Notes: a model not told the origin generated them from the sequence alone. Positions 10,223 to 22,049 are shown, counted from the first letter of the stretch. The stretch is 64,000 nucleotides of DNA from Wyeomyia smithii (GCF_029784165.1 NC_073695.1:100567306-100631305), one strand, 5' to 3'. A program made the numbers and translations.

Positions 10223-13200
10223 GTAAGTTATTTTCTGTGAACCCCTTAGTGTGTTAGTTAGTGTTCATGCCATAACAAAACCATCTATTCAAGGACCACA
10301 AACTTAAACATATGGCCGATCTACAACAGAGCGTGGTCACCGATGCCGACACACGTCACCAAATTCAACAGCAGATCCTCCAGTGGGAAGAGAATCTCGA
10401 ACGACTACACTGTGAGCAATTCCGACTGCGTTGCTACATGGCTTCACTACAGAACGGGGAGCTTCCGAATCCTAAGGTAACTGAACCTGCTACGTAACTC
10501 TACAAACCTGTACTATATGCTATATCCCCCTTCCCTCTAGTCTCTCCTGACACATGTCTCACGCCCGACGAAAACCACACTAAACAAACTGGGCGTCTTC
10601 ACGGTGTCCTCGTTCCACGCATTCATCTGTGCGCGGTCTCCTTCGCTACTGAACAATCTTCTAGCGGGTCGTGGGGCTACCAAACGACGTCCACCCATTC
10701 TTTCCCGGTCTAACAGTGGCTCGAGTCGTCGGTCGATGCAAATGAGCAACCGCGACGAAACAGAAAAATCGTACAAAGTTGCGCTCCCGGAGAACACCTT
10801 GGCCACGGTATACCTGCGCGATGGTATGTCGGTGGAGGAATTCCTCGCGAGCGCCTGCCAGCGCAAGAATCTCAATCCGATGGAGCACTTTGTGCGGGTC
10901 AAGAAACGCCGCGATATGGAAGATCACAACTACTTTGTTCCTCATCGAAATGATCTGATCGAAACATATGTAAGTTGCTATCTACGGTAAATAATTTTGT
11001 ATACTGACAAAATGTTGCTTAATGGACAGCTACATACTCATGAAATGGTTGAAGTTTGCGCTAAGATTTTGTACCAAGTAGAATTACAACGAACTACACT
11101 GGAGCAGATGTGGGGTTTCTCGGTCGAAGCCGAACTGATCGAAAACGCAGACCGACAGGATGAACTCTGCTGCTACGTAAGCCGCGTCGAGGATAAGAGC
11201 TTGGCTATGCAGAATGGTATGCTGCCTCTCTCTCGGTTATGAAACACAACCCACATTGACTAATATGTTTACGCTTATTATAGGGGTTATTAAAGGTGAC
11301 GAAATTATTGTGATAAACGGCGCGATCGTCTCCGATCTTGATATGATGTACTTGGAGAGTGTCCTCCAGGAAGAACAGGCCTTATGTATGATGATGAGGT
11401 TCGTATTGTTTGGCTGTCGCTTATCAAAAAGCTAGGATATTATAATATTTTTGTTCCAGATCATCACGTACTGAACCACCGGATCTAGTGGGAATTCTAC
11501 GCTCTACCGATGACATCATCGAGTCACTGGTATGTCCTCCGCCACCTTCTGACCCGCCTGTTATCAGCGAGGAAATGATTTCCGGGCTAATCGTTCCGGC
11601 ACCTGGATGGCGTAAGTTTGGTCATTTTATCGTGGTCTTTCAGTCTCATTTTCTTGAATTTCGTAAAATTCTATCAAATTTATGGATGTTCATCAAAATA
11701 AAAAAAAAAAAACATTTTAACACCCCCATCGATTATGTTCTTCTGCAAATGAAGGACGTTCGTGTATTTCAGGTAAGGAGATCTACTCTCCAGAAATCGA
11801 AAGTTCTCCGGCTCCGTCGGCCAACGATCCACACATGGACCGCTCGAAACAGTCATCGCGTACCAGTAGCTTCGAAATAGAACATTTGCTCAAATCGGCC
11901 GAACAGGTCACCGGATTCTGTCGTTCACCACAAGAGACTCGCAAATCCAGCCCAACGGGATCGGTTGCTTCGAGTGTTTCGAACGCCATGCTAACTCCCT
12001 CGCGCCAACTCACCGACGCGGAGAAACTTCGCAAAGTAATTCTTGAGCTGGTCGACACGGAGAAGACCTACGTTAAGGTTTGTGACCATTAAACTCTTCA
12101 CTGAACAGTGCTGAAAACATTTATCCACACATTCCATAGCACCTCAACAATTTGCTGGAGTACTATTTGGAACCATTGAAGCGTGAAACATTCCTATCTA
12201 ACGCTGAAATCACGGCTCTATTCGGAAACATCCAGGAAATAGTCACATTTCAACGACAGTTCCTGAATAACTTGGAGGAAGCTCTAGACCTTGAACCAGA
12301 TTTCCATCAGTTGGAGCATCCCAGTCAATTCAAGGTTAATTGAAATATTTGCAAGTAAACTGATTTGGGTACTAATTTTTCGATACTTCCAGAATGTTCT
12401 ATTTGCTATCGGTTCAGCTTTCCTGTACTACGTAAACCACTTTAAGTTGTACTCTTCCTTCTGTGCCAGTCACAGCAAAGCTCAAAAGGTTCTACATCCA
12501 AGTAAGGGTCACACCTTGATTGATTTTCTTCGCCGTCTTACAACGTGTTTCACTCCTTGCAGATGAAGGTAATCAGGCACTTCAGGAATTCCTAGTGGCA
12601 CGCAATCCTAAGCAACAGCACAGCAGTACCTTGGAATCATTCCTCATCAAACCGATTCAACGAATCCTCAAGTATCCCCTATTGCTCCAGCAACTGCGTA
12701 ATCTTACAGATCCGAACGCGGCGGAACATCTACACTTGGTCGAGGCGCTAAAGGGCATGGAGAAAGTCGCCGAACACATCAACGAAATGCAACGAATCCA
12801 CGAAGAATACGGTGCCATCTTCGATCATCTGTTTCGCCAGCATCAGAAGTCCTGCAAGCAGCCGATCGATCTTAGTCCTGGTGGGTTCCGAACCGCAAAA
12901 AAAAACATTGTTTCACTTACTAATTTATGTTATTTTATTTTGCCAACTCATTTTAGGTGATTTGTTGTACTACGGAGGCGTCGAGTGGTTGAATATATCC
13001 GACTTTTTGGGCAAAATCAAAAAGGGACTCGAACTTCACGCCATGTGCTTTGTATTCAAATCAGCGGTAGTTTTCCTGTGTAAGGAGCGACTGCGTCAGA
13101 AAAAGAAACTTATGGTATAGCATCTCTTCGGGCATGATCATACAAAATAAACATATCTCCGTTTTTCGCTTCTTTACAGGGTGTCTCGAGTAAAAATGCC

Positions 13201-16200
13201 ACCAACGAGGTGGAAATCATCCGCTACCAGGTGCTGATTCCCGTGACCGAAGTACAAGTACGTGCTTCCTCCGCCAAAGACATGGACTCGCACTTCCTCT
13301 GGGAGCTGATCCATCTCAGATCACAATTACAACGAAGATCGGAAAAAGTTTACGTGCTGTCGAATAGGTAAGTTGTTTACCATCGCTTTTCAGCTTTGCG
13401 GCGGCTCCGTAGTTCCGACGATTTTTTTGTGTGGTAAGATTACTGCTCCGATAATTCCTTCTCCGATGGAGGAAACGTTTTAAAAAATCTATTAATTTAA
13501 ATCGGCTTATCGCCAGCGTTGAAAGCGCAGGTAGATGAGGCCGGTTGATAGAAGATAGAAGAGACAGGCGATATGATCTGCTTCATTCGTTTCAAATGCA
13601 AGTAGTAGCAAGATGGAAGCCTCCCACTTCTACCGCCTTCGATTTTTGTTTCACTTTAGCGTCATAACATACTTCATATGCATGGCGATTATTTCAACCA
13701 AAGGAAGCCACTATTTTGTTATTTAATCGTTCAAAGTAAGCGCTTAATAATTATGCATTTCCTATGCTTACATAGTTCAGACCTGTTAATTGTCCTGAAA
13801 GTAAAGCAAATTAATTATTTCTACCAACCTTGGTGGTTATACGGCAAACACATGGTCATTTCTTTAGACTTTTTCCCAGTACTGATTGTTAACAACTTTA
13901 TTTTCGTCAAACCCCTAATATGTAGTCTATCTTCATAACATGAGTCAGAAAATCTGACTTATTTCTAAATTGGAAAAAGTTTTTTGAATATATTTAGCTT
14001 TTAGAAGACAATTCAGAAAAAGCAATAAGGGAAATAGAGAAATGCGTTTTATAAACTTATATTTCTATAACTTTTGAACAAATCAGTGAAATTTTGAGAT
14101 AAAACAACTCTTTTTTCCATTTCTTTTGTGGTCTTACTATCTATAAAGAAGAGCCAGCCCTTTGTGAGACGTTTGACACGAGGCTTGCATATATAACGTC
14201 TGAATAACCTTTCCCATATCTTCTGATACAGCACTGGCGATTTCCGCAATGCATTCCTGAAAACCATTCGGCAAATTATTCGCGAAAGCGTTCGTAACAT
14301 GTCGATTCCCTCATTGAAGAGCATGGGCGGTAGCATGAGCTCTATGACCGGTATCGGAAGCTCCTCTGGAAACTCACAAACCTTGGAGCGTCCCAAGCAA
14401 CAGGTAAGTTGACTGCATACGTAATATTACTAAGTTTGATTATTTCTCGTTCTGGTAGCCTCAAATTATGCAAGGTTCGCAAACGCTCGGTAAACCCAAG
14501 AAGTCTAAAATGAACCAACGCCATTCCTCAGGAAACATCGACTACGACAACACAACATCCGGCAGCCAAGAAGCTGACGATCCCCCAGTACCGCAGTACA
14601 GCGGACAGTTCCGCATGCGTAGCAAGACTGTTGGCGATGTAGGAGGTAACCAAGGCTCAGCGTCTGTATTTTTAGAATGTATACTATAGAAAATTTCATT
14701 CACAGAGCAAGTTGCTGCCTGCAGAAGAAATCTCAGTGAACGCGAAGTAGTAGATAAAGCCGATCCTGGGACAAAATCAGAAGGCGAGGATGACTCACAG
14801 CATGGTACAGTAAAGCCTAAGTCCACCCTGGGTAAAACTCCGAATCATCTGACCTTGAGGTAACTGTAAAATTTCACTTTAAGAAAAAAAATATGAAATA
14901 CTAATCTTACTGCTTCCTAGTACTACGTCAACATTGTCCGTCGGAAGCAATGGCAGCCAGGCACGCCTAATACAGTCATCGCACCCACCGGCCACGTACC
15001 ATCCGGTGCTGATGAAGGATCTAGGTAAGCGAACTTCTCCTAGTAGCGATACCAATGTAATAGAAATATTCGAAGCGAAAGATGTTGAGTCAAAACAAAC
15101 CGATAATGACAGTGCGATGGATAAGCATCTAAAGAACCTTAACTTAGACAGCCTAATCGAGACCGATATCGTACAGTACATGGAAGATCTTAGGGAGAAG
15201 CATCTTGAGAGTGAGCAGGGAAAACAGACAACGACACCGACATCGACCGCGACCACGACTAGCTCGACTATTGTTACACAACACACTGTCACCACAATCT
15301 ACTCACAGTCTCAATGCAGCGGTTCAAGTCCATCCAAGATGGTTGAGTCCGTTACCGAAACCAGAAACGGTATCACCTCACCCAAAGAGGACTCTAAGCA
15401 ATGTTCCCCGGAGTTATTACCTTCTCCTCCCGCGCCACATACCTTTTCTCCAAGACCTGAAACGAGAACCAATGATTCAAGCAACCTGCTGAGTGCTTCT
15501 TCTGCGAACTCGTCGCCGGAGAACACGACAAATCCAAATATCGAGAAATCTAAATCTCCTAAACGCGGAAAATCCGTTGAACGGGAAAAGAGTCCAATAA
15601 AAATAATAAAAATTAAATCCCCTAGAAACAGCATCGACATCGAACGAAACGTGAGAATCGAAAAAAGCCCAGACCGTGCCAGACGATCCTCAAGTCCAAA
15701 TCCGAACAAGAAAGCCGGTGAGGGGATCCTAAAGAAGAAACTTGTCGCCAATGGAAATGTCGTTAGCGGTATCCTCAAACGTCCCGCCAGTCCCAGTATC
15801 GGCAAACCTTCCGAGAGTTCCGATAGTACCACATCCAAAACAGACCCCAACCTGTCATCAGATTATGAACAGTACCAGAGCTCAAACCGCTGCTACCTGT
15901 CCATGTCCAGTGAGTATCTGGGCGTTGAAAAAGACTACCCGCATATCTACCAGAATGTGAAGGAAGAAAAACACCGACGGGCTAAACGGAGTGTATCGGT
16001 CGGCAGTGCAGAAAGAAAGAAATCAGTCGAAGCATACGATGCATACGGCTCCCAATACTCACCCAATACCAGCTTCGAAACGTCTTCCATAGAAAGTAAG
16101 AAACGGTACAGTCTATCCTCCGAACGGAGTAAATCCATCAGTCGCAGCAGCTCGCCAGCAAACCTATACAGTCGGGATCCCTCTCCAACGCGCTACTATG

Positions 16201-16913
16201 CACGCGGTCTCTCTCCTCAAACTTCCATAACCCGTGGCTTGTCAGTTTCCCCCCAGTCTTCCTTCAAGGGAATTTCCCCCCAGAGTTCCTTCAGCCGTGG
16301 GCCATCTCCACAGCGTAACTACAGCCGAAGTACTTCACCGCAACGTACTAGCTACAGTCGTGGAGCATCTCCACCTAGAACCTACGGCTCTTCTCCTCAG
16401 AGAAGTCACGCTCGAGGTCCTTCACCACCTAGAGGTTACTATAGGAGTCAATCACCTCCCCAACATTATGCTCGAGGTCTCTCACCTCAACAAAGCTACA
16501 GTCGGGGCCCGTCACCGCAACGCTACTCACGCGGCCTTTCTCCGCAACCACGTAGCAATCGCGGATATTCCCCACCAAAACAAAGTCGGGGCGGAGTATC
16601 GCCACAACGTTTCTACAGTCGTGTTCCCTCCCCAGACCGTCAACATAAGCGGGGTACCATTGCCCCTCCGAAAAGCTACAGTCGCAGCTCATCACCTCAA
16701 CGAATGTATCGGCTCACCTCATCCCGATCGGTCGACAGTTCCTCCTTCCTCGAATGCAATCAAAGCCCTAACCTCCACTATGCTCGTATCGACCACGACC
16801 ATCATCCTCAGCAACGCAAGCCTCTACCCCTCCCACCGCAGCCAGTCCAGCATCATCAACCGATTTACGCTTCTTGTATGGAGTGCATCATGCAAGACAT
16901 GAAACCTCCATAA
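9599..16913 (+). CDS. sif: still life (Tiam1-type Rac guanine nucleotide exchange factor), 3' portion, 17 exons
   Basis: Ortholog of Drosophila still life, a GEF that loads Rac with GTP at synaptic and other membranes and remodels actin. Exons, all with GT-AG borders and consistent phases: 9599-9744, 9811-10222, 10294-10476, 10541-10969, 11030-11216, 11284-11398, 11460-11611, 11773-12077, 12140-12334, 12393-12501, 12563-12880, 12957-13114, 13180-13367, 14232-14403, 14459-14645, 14706-14859 and 14921-16913. They total 5,403 bases, or 1,800 codons plus TAA. Domain order is PH, coiled coil, Ras-binding domain, PDZ, DH, PH, then a long Ser/Pro/Arg tail, as in the Tiam/SIF family. The N-terminal part is not complete here: the true start lies upstream, and 2710-2954 may be one more exon. 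Exons are GC-richer than introns and carry no frameshifts, so the gene appears intact. The tail is unusually long and repetitive, and the stop may be read through (16914-17033). Confidence 0.95.
10294..10476 (+). CDS. sif: sif exon: coiled-coil region after the first PH domain
   Basis: A phase-0 exon of 61 codons with heptad-like hydrophobic spacing ([20 protein letters not shown], then [20 protein letters not shown]). It corresponds to the CC-Ex segment of the PH-CC-Ex module that targets Tiam/SIF proteins to membranes and partners. The border at 10222/10294 joins SES to DHK in frame. Confidence 0.9.
10541..10969 (+). CDS. sif: sif exon: linker and Ras-binding domain
   Basis: This 143-codon exon holds a conserved linker ([20 protein letters not shown]) and a ubiquitin-like Ras-binding domain: [20 protein letters not shown], then [20 protein letters not shown]. 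In Tiam1 this domain links activated Ras to Rac activation. The exon ends within the codon run ETY and continues at 11030 in phase 0. Confidence 0.9.
11030..11398 (+). CDS. sif: sif exons: PDZ domain
   Basis: Two exons (11030-11216 and 11284-11398) split the PDZ domain inside the Gly codon of QNGVIKGDE. The carboxylate-binding region is [12 protein letters not shown], and the typical [17 protein letters not shown] follows. PDZ domains bind C-termini of membrane or adhesion proteins. In this family the PDZ domain tethers the exchange factor to syndecan or CADM-type partners. Confidence 0.9.
11460..12077 (+). CDS. sif: sif exons: linker from PDZ to start of DH domain
   Basis: Exons 11460-11611 and 11773-12077. 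They encode a proline-rich linker ([12 protein letters not shown], then GLIVPAPGW), a serine-rich stretch, and the first DH helix from about 12015 ([20 protein letters not shown]). The final lysine codon of TYVK is followed by the DH continuation at 12140. Confidence 0.9.
12140..12880 (+). CDS. sif: sif exons: DH (RhoGEF) catalytic domain
   Basis: Exons 12140-12334, 12393-12501 and 12563-12880 contain the Dbl-homology domain that strips GDP from Rac. CR1 is the [16 protein letters not shown] junction from the preceding exon. The CR3 signature [20 protein letters not shown] lies in the third exon. The closing helix runs into [14 protein letters not shown]. No key residue appears lost. Confidence 0.95.
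12957..14403 (+). CDS. sif: sif exons: C-terminal PH domain
   Basis: Exons 12957-13114, 13180-13367 and 14232-14403 encode the PH domain that follows every DH domain. The strands [18 protein letters not shown] and [19 protein letters not shown] open it. The region with the domain's C-terminal helix ends [19 protein letters not shown] Ser/Gly-rich segment ([18 protein letters not shown]) follows. The 864-bp intron 13368-14231 shows no recognisable element. Confidence 0.93.
13368..14231. other. Largest intron within the certain sif exons
   Basis: It has a GTAAGT donor at 13368 and a TACAG acceptor ending at 14231. The body is AT-rich with small open frames on both strands, none resembling a protein family. 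I see no transposon ends. Confidence 0.7.
14459..14859 (+). CDS. sif: sif exons: post-PH linker
   Basis: Exons 14459-14645 and 14706-14859. They are polar and charged ([15 protein letters not shown], then [16 protein letters not shown]), with no domain that I recognise. Phases are 0/1 and 2/2, and both borders are standard GT-AG. They probably form a disordered regulatory linker between the exchange module and the tail. Confidence 0.85.
14921..16913 (+). CDS. sif: sif last exon: long disordered Ser/Pro/Arg tail
   Basis: This single 1,993-base exon encodes about 664 residues. The first part is Thr/Ser/Lys-rich, with many SP and KSP sites ([14 protein letters not shown]). Residues encoded at about 16140-16720 form an irregular repeat of about 9-12 residues around YSRGPSPQR or RGLSPQ, like SR-type proteins. 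The last residues are His/Pro-rich and end [11 protein letters not shown] before TAA at 16911-16913. Many proline-directed kinase sites are visible. The tail is far longer than the structured part requires and probably evolves by repeat slippage. Confidence 0.92.
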
Positions 16914-17033
16914 CAAAAAGCCCGCGCACGGCAAAGTCGTGCGCGGAAGAAATCTTCCAACCGTGCCAAGCTGTACCACCAAGCCAGCTTCGACAAGCAA
17001 AGTTCGTTCGATCACGATGAAATCCATGTCTAG
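16914..17033 (+). CDS. sif: In-frame C-terminal extension after the sif UAA (candidate readthrough)
   Basis: After the UAA at 16911-16913 the same frame stays open for 39 sense codons to TAG at 17031-17033. The encoded segment is basic, then polar (QKARARQSRARKKSSNRAK, then LYHQASFDKQSSFDHDEIHV). The third codon positions are GC-rich, like the upstream exon and unlike the AT-rich sequence after 17033. The stop is UAA followed by C, a context that favours leakage. A perfect GC-rich stem-loop starts 8 bases after it. Alternatives are a recent stop mutation shortening the protein, a splice variant that skips the UAA, or a sequencing error. Confidence 0.55.
   Translation, partial: QKARARQSRARKKSSNRAKLYHQASFDKQSSFDHDEIHV
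16922..16946 (+). promoter_or_regulatory. Stem-loop directly downstream of the sif stop codon
   Basis: CCGCGCACG at 16922-16930 pairs perfectly with CGTGCGCGG at 16938-16946 around a 7-base loop (gcaaagt). The stem is almost entirely G-C and begins 8 bases after UAA. In Drosophila headcase a stem-loop after a UAA stimulates readthrough, so the same role is inferred here. The same bases also encode Arg/Ala codons of the extension. Confidence 0.5.
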
Positions 17034-18633
17034 GATAAATTTGGTTTCTTGTATGTTATTCAGTTTTCCTACCTTTCACGATTGTTTTCGCTACGATACT
17101 ATCCATTCATATGAAAAGCAATATTCAGGGTACGAATACTCCGTGAACATCGACCGCTGACTGCACAGCAATTCCTTACCTGATTTGTAACAGCCTTCCA
17201 ATGACCTAAGTTTCGTTAACCAATGAAAAGACAAGAAATTACTGGCAGTCAGCAGCACCGACGAGAGGAAATCTATATAACCAAATACCAAAACACAGAA
17301 AGCTAACAGAGAAAAAAAATAACCATTTATAACAAACGATAGATGTCCTAGCAGGAAAATGTTTAACCGTTTTACACATATACAACTTCCAAATACAGTC
17401 AAACTATATGGATACATAAAAAGGCATATTAATCAAAACAATAGTAACAAACCTGACCACATAAACGATAAATCAAAGTTTAAAACCTCTGCAAACAATG
17501 ATGAAAATAGCAGGCTTCGTAGCAGCAAAATCAAAAGTAAGCATAATCAAAAATGTATCGGGTAAAACATCAACGAACTCCGCGAGCAGACTTCGGTTGT
17601 TCGATTTCTTTCAACAGAATGCTAATTGATGACTGTTCTCTGTAAAGTTTGTTCCTTAAGACAGTATGGTCTCATTGAGTGTTGAAAGGAAGAAAATGGA
17701 CGACAGAAGCTTGTTTAGAAATTAACACCGAAACGCTTCGTCAACGGTAGTAACCGATCGAAGGTAACAGTTGGAATCCACTTTTTTGAGTTCAATCGAC
17801 AAACCTACGGAATGGACTGCAACAAAACTGGCACCATTGCCCTTTTTTCACAATAGCAATACGTTCTTTTTTCATAGCAAGCATAAAAGCAAAAACATCA
17901 TATCAAGAAGACTGGCATCTCTGGATCGATCCCATACAAATGACAAGCATCAAATCAAACAGCGCACTCCATCTATTCAAGGTGGAAGAAAGACATCATC
18001 AAGAAGACTAGGAACTCTGCCTGTGATTGAGCGACAGTTTTGGCAACGCAATCTTTTGAGTAAAAGTGGAACTGACGCATGCTAGTGTGTGTGCTGGCGA
18101 TCCGAATGCAAGCCGAACGCACAATACAAGATGTGCTAAATAAAATGATAGGACGAACAAAATCCCCGAGGAAAAAGGATGCATCTCTTTCTGACACTAG
18201 CGTATGCAGTGAGAATCTATACGATATTCTGCCTGTTCAAGAAGCCGGCAGCATAAAACGCTTAAAAATAAAATCATTCAAAATTTAATTTCTTGAAAAA
18301 GGAGTAAGTTCCACCTACTGTGGTAACTATCGCTACCGATAATATATTTTCTAATATCAACTGCCTGGGAATCATCACGGTGGGTAAACTTTCTTTTTTA
18401 CAACAGGCACTGTTCGATGTTATAAACGCTAAGCTGCAGGCAAATTCCATGTTTGAAGCATTTCAAATTGAAACAAATTTTACACTTAACATTAGTTTTT
18501 GTTTTTAAATTCAACAATGATTGTGAATAATTCAGTCATAATTTTAAATTGGAGTACTTGTTCACTGAAAACCAATGAGGTTGAGCTTTTCACTTTTTTA
18601 ATAGTGAATAATGAACACATTGTAATTACAGAC
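17034..18633. other. Likely sif 3' untranslated region with protein-like fragments
   Basis: No complete gene is visible. Two stretches read like protein in different plus frames: 17880-18085 (TSSRRLGTLPVIERQFWQRN) and about 18109-18240 (AERTIQDVLNKMIGRTKSPR). A GTAAGT donor-like site follows at 18303. They could be extra alternative 3' exons of sif or decayed coding sequence. The frames are interrupted, so no gene is called. Confidence 0.3.
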
Positions 18634-18870
18634 CTCGTTCGATTTTGGCACGTTTCGTTTTTGGTACGGTTTAATTTTGGCAACATAAAAACTTAGAACG
18701 TGTTGCCACAAACAACCATCCAAGCGTTGAATTGAATTTTCGCTTCAGTCCGGTAGACAGCGGACAAAACTGTTCGGATTGGGTATATAATTGGCTATTG
18801 AATTTTCTCTTTAATCCGGTAGGCACCATAAAAAATTTAAACTTGGACGTGTTGCCAAAATCGAACAGAG
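18634..18870. mobile_element. MITE with TIR CTCNGTTCGATTTTGGCA
   Basis: The left end ctcgttcgattttggcacg at 18634 and the right end gttgccaaaatcgaacagag at 18870 are inverted. The interior holds a short duplicated segment (cagtccggtagaca and taatccggtaggca). It has no coding capacity and adjoins the Jockey-like pseudogene. Confidence 0.6.
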
Positions 18871-19472
18871 CCCGTATCACTGAAACCTTTTTGAAGCCTA
18901 ACTTTAATTTAAAATATGATCCCAATTACGTGGTTCAAAGATATGACAGAATTCAGGGGTCCGGCGGTGGAGTTGTAATCCATGGAATTGTAATCCATCG
19001 ACATTGTGCTCTTTCCCATCTTGAGACGAAAATTATTGAAACTTTAGGAATGGCAATTCAAACTGATCTTTGGGTTTTATTTATTGCCGCAGCGTATTTA
19101 TCATTCCAATGCACACGCGAGCACAAAATTTATTTAAAAGGTGATTTGCAAAATCTCACCAGAAATCGTTCATTTTTTTATAATCAACGACTCTAACGCT
19201 GTTTCCGATCATGAAATAATTTACAATATTTATTCTAGTCTATTTCCGAATAGACCCGTTTATCTTCTGTAAGAAATCCATCTATGACCGATTTGATGCT
19301 AATAGATCGAAGTCATGTACCTATAGAGCGAATTGATCACACATGCTGATTTTGATTTTGATCATCTCTCAATAACTTTTTCCATATCACATGAATCAGT
19401 TTTAAACCATATGAACTCTGTTTTTAAGTATCCCAAAGCTAATTGGGAAAGATATTAAACTAAAAGTTAGAA

Positions 19473-21377
19473 TCTATACATATAAAAATGCAGCTCTGTC
19501 TGTCTGTCTGTCTGTCTGTTCCATATAGGCTTGGAAACTACTGAACCGATCGGGGTTAAATTTTATATATAAGGGTTTTAGGGGCCGAGAAAGGAGACTA
19601 AGGTAATTCGAGACCCCTCCCTCTTCTGGAAGGGAGGGATCCCATACAAATGAAACACAAATTCATGCACATTTCGAAAACAAACCAAGCAAATGGAACC
19701 AAATTTGGCAGGTGGATGTTTTTAGGGGTAACAAATATATCCATAATGGTTTGACACCCCTCCCTTTTCCGAAAGGGAGGGGTTCCATACAAATGAAACA
19801 TAAAGTCATGCACATCTCGAAAACTAACAAATTGGGAAGGTGGATGTTTTTAGGGGTATCAAATATATCCATAACAAATTGACGCCCCTCCCCCTTTTAA
19901 AGGGGGAAGGTCCCATACAAAAGAAACGCAAATTTCGCACAGCTCGAGAACCAATCCACCAAATAGAACCAAATTTGGCATGTAAATGTTTTTAGAGGTA
20001 ACAAATATGTTCATAATGTTTCGACACCCCTCCTTCTACTGAAAGGAGGGGTTCCACACAAATTTCTGCACATCTCGAGAAATAATCAAGCAAATGGAAC
20101 CAAATTTGATATGTTGAGGTTTCTATCCGTAAAATGTCTCCAAATATCATTTTCAAATCATGGTGGTGACTTCCGGTTTCTGAAAAACAGCGGGATATGA
20201 CCAATTACCACCCAATATGGGTATTTCCGAAATCTTGATGATACACTGAAACCACAAATCGACCTCCGACAACATTTTGAGTTGTGAAATGGCGATTTCC
20301 GGTGACTGGAAAACTGCCGAAAATGACCAAATACCACCTAATATGGGTGTTTTTTTTTAACCAGAATGACGTTCAGAAGCCAGAAATTGTCTCCAAATGC
20401 CATTTTAAAATCTAAGATGGCGACTTACGGTTTCTGAAAAACAGCGAGATATGCCAAAATACCACCCAATATGGGTATTTGCGAAATCGTGATGATGCAT
20501 TGAAACCACAAATCGACCTCCGACAGCATTTTGTGTTGTGAAATGGCAACTTTTGGTGACTGGAAAACTTCCGAAAATGACCCAAAAATAACCAAATATG
20601 AGTGTTTCTTTAACCAGAATGATGCTCAGGGGCCAGAAATTGTCTCCAAATACAATTTTGAAATCCAAGATGGCGACTTCCGCTCTATGAAAAACAGCCA
20701 AAAGTGGCCGGCTTCCATCCAATATGAGATGCTTCGATACCAGAATGATACACAGAAGCTAGATTCGACCACAGACACCATTTTGAATTCTAAGATGGTG
20801 ACTTCCGGTTTCTGGAAAACAGCCGAATATCACTAAATAATACCTGTTATGGGTGTTTCTTGAACCATAATGACGCTCAGGGGCCAGAAATTGTCTCCAA
20901 ATGCCATTTTGAAATCCAGGATTGTGACTTCCGGTTTCTGAAAAATAGCCTAAAGTGACCAAATACCACCCAATATGAGTGTTTCTTTAACCAGAATTAT
21001 GCATGGAGCTAAAAATTGACCTCAGGCACCATTTTGAATTGTAAGAGGGCAACTTCTGGAAAACAGCCAGATACTACTACATATGAATATTTCCGTAATC
21101 GAAATGATGTATAGAAGCCAAGCATTGACCCCATCTTGAATTCGAAGATGACCACTTTCAGTTTTTGAAAAACAACGAAAATAACTGAATACCACCCAAT
21201 ATGAGTATTTCCGGAGAGGTGATGTACTAAAGGCAGAAAACGAGGATGTTGTCATTCCGATAAAACCAATAATTTCAAACGATATAAACAAATCGCAAGA
21301 AATCAATAAATTTGGAATGTTGAAAATTATTGAATTAAACTAAAAATAGGCGGGACGAAGTTTGCAGGGACAGCTAG
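19473..21377 (+). mobile_element. Non-autonomous Helitron, complete
   Basis: It starts TCTATACATATAAAAATG after an A and ends GCTAG before a T, the expected TC...CTAG ends with insertion between A and T. A short GC-rich segment (ggcgggacgaagtttg) precedes the 3' end, as in insect Helitrons. A (TCTG)n run lies near the 5' end. The body is two tandem arrays: about four units of roughly 130-150 bp containing gacacccctccctt and its inverted aagggaggggt, then about eight units of roughly 120 bp containing aagatggcgacttccggttt. It has no coding capacity. It interrupts the Jockey-like ORF. Confidence 0.85.
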
Positions 21378-21590
21378 TAATTCTATTCGGTTTGCAAAAC
21401 AAAGTGAATATTGAATCCGTTTTGGAAGCAATAAAATGTGCAATTTCTGATGCCAGAAATGACTCTGTTCCAAAGGCTCAAGTGAATTTCAGCTTCTAAT
21501 TCGTTTGACAAATATTCGCAGACGTCAACATCAACGTTCTCGAGACCTTGTTTTCAATACTATTTATAAAAATTTACAGAAAAAGATTAA

Positions 21591-21834
21591 CCCTTTTCGA
21601 CCGAGCCCACACAATTGTGTAGGTAAAAAATGACGAATAACAAAACCTAAATCGAAGCAATTCCTATTTAAAAACACTTGCTTGATCCGGTTTCTTATTT
21701 TTCGTAGTGGCTGCGATGCTGACACTAGCGTTGTGAACAATAAAACAATGAATAGGACGTTCAAAGAGCGAGAGAGAAGGTTTTGTTTAAGTCACCTTCT
21801 ACCTACGCAATTATATGGGCCCGGTCGAAAAGAG
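21591..21834. mobile_element. MITE with TTAA target duplication
   Basis: TTAA at 21587-21590 and 21835-21838 flanks terminal inverted repeats cccttttcgaccgagccc and gggcccggtcgaaaagag. The 244-bp interior is non-coding. TTAA duplication is typical of piggyBac-type movement. It interrupts the Jockey-like pseudogene. Confidence 0.85.
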
Positions 21835-22049
21835 TTAAACATAGATTTACTCTGCTAAGAATTCAAAATTTTGTGACTAAAGTTAATAACTAAAACCATA
21901 TTCAAAACCATTTTGGGAGCTGTCGAAAATTCTTAAGAAACCTTCAAAGCCTATTCCAGTTAAAATAGATGCTGATATTTTTTTTTGCATCCAATGAATA
22001 AAAGGCTGAAAGTTTGAGAGTGTTCATAACTCAAATTTGAATTTTTTTG

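Noticed and set aside
15311..15850. A 179-codon minus-strand frame opposite the sif tail
   Set aside because: Shadow of the sif last exon. The plus-strand frame is part of a 664-codon exon with consistent splicing.
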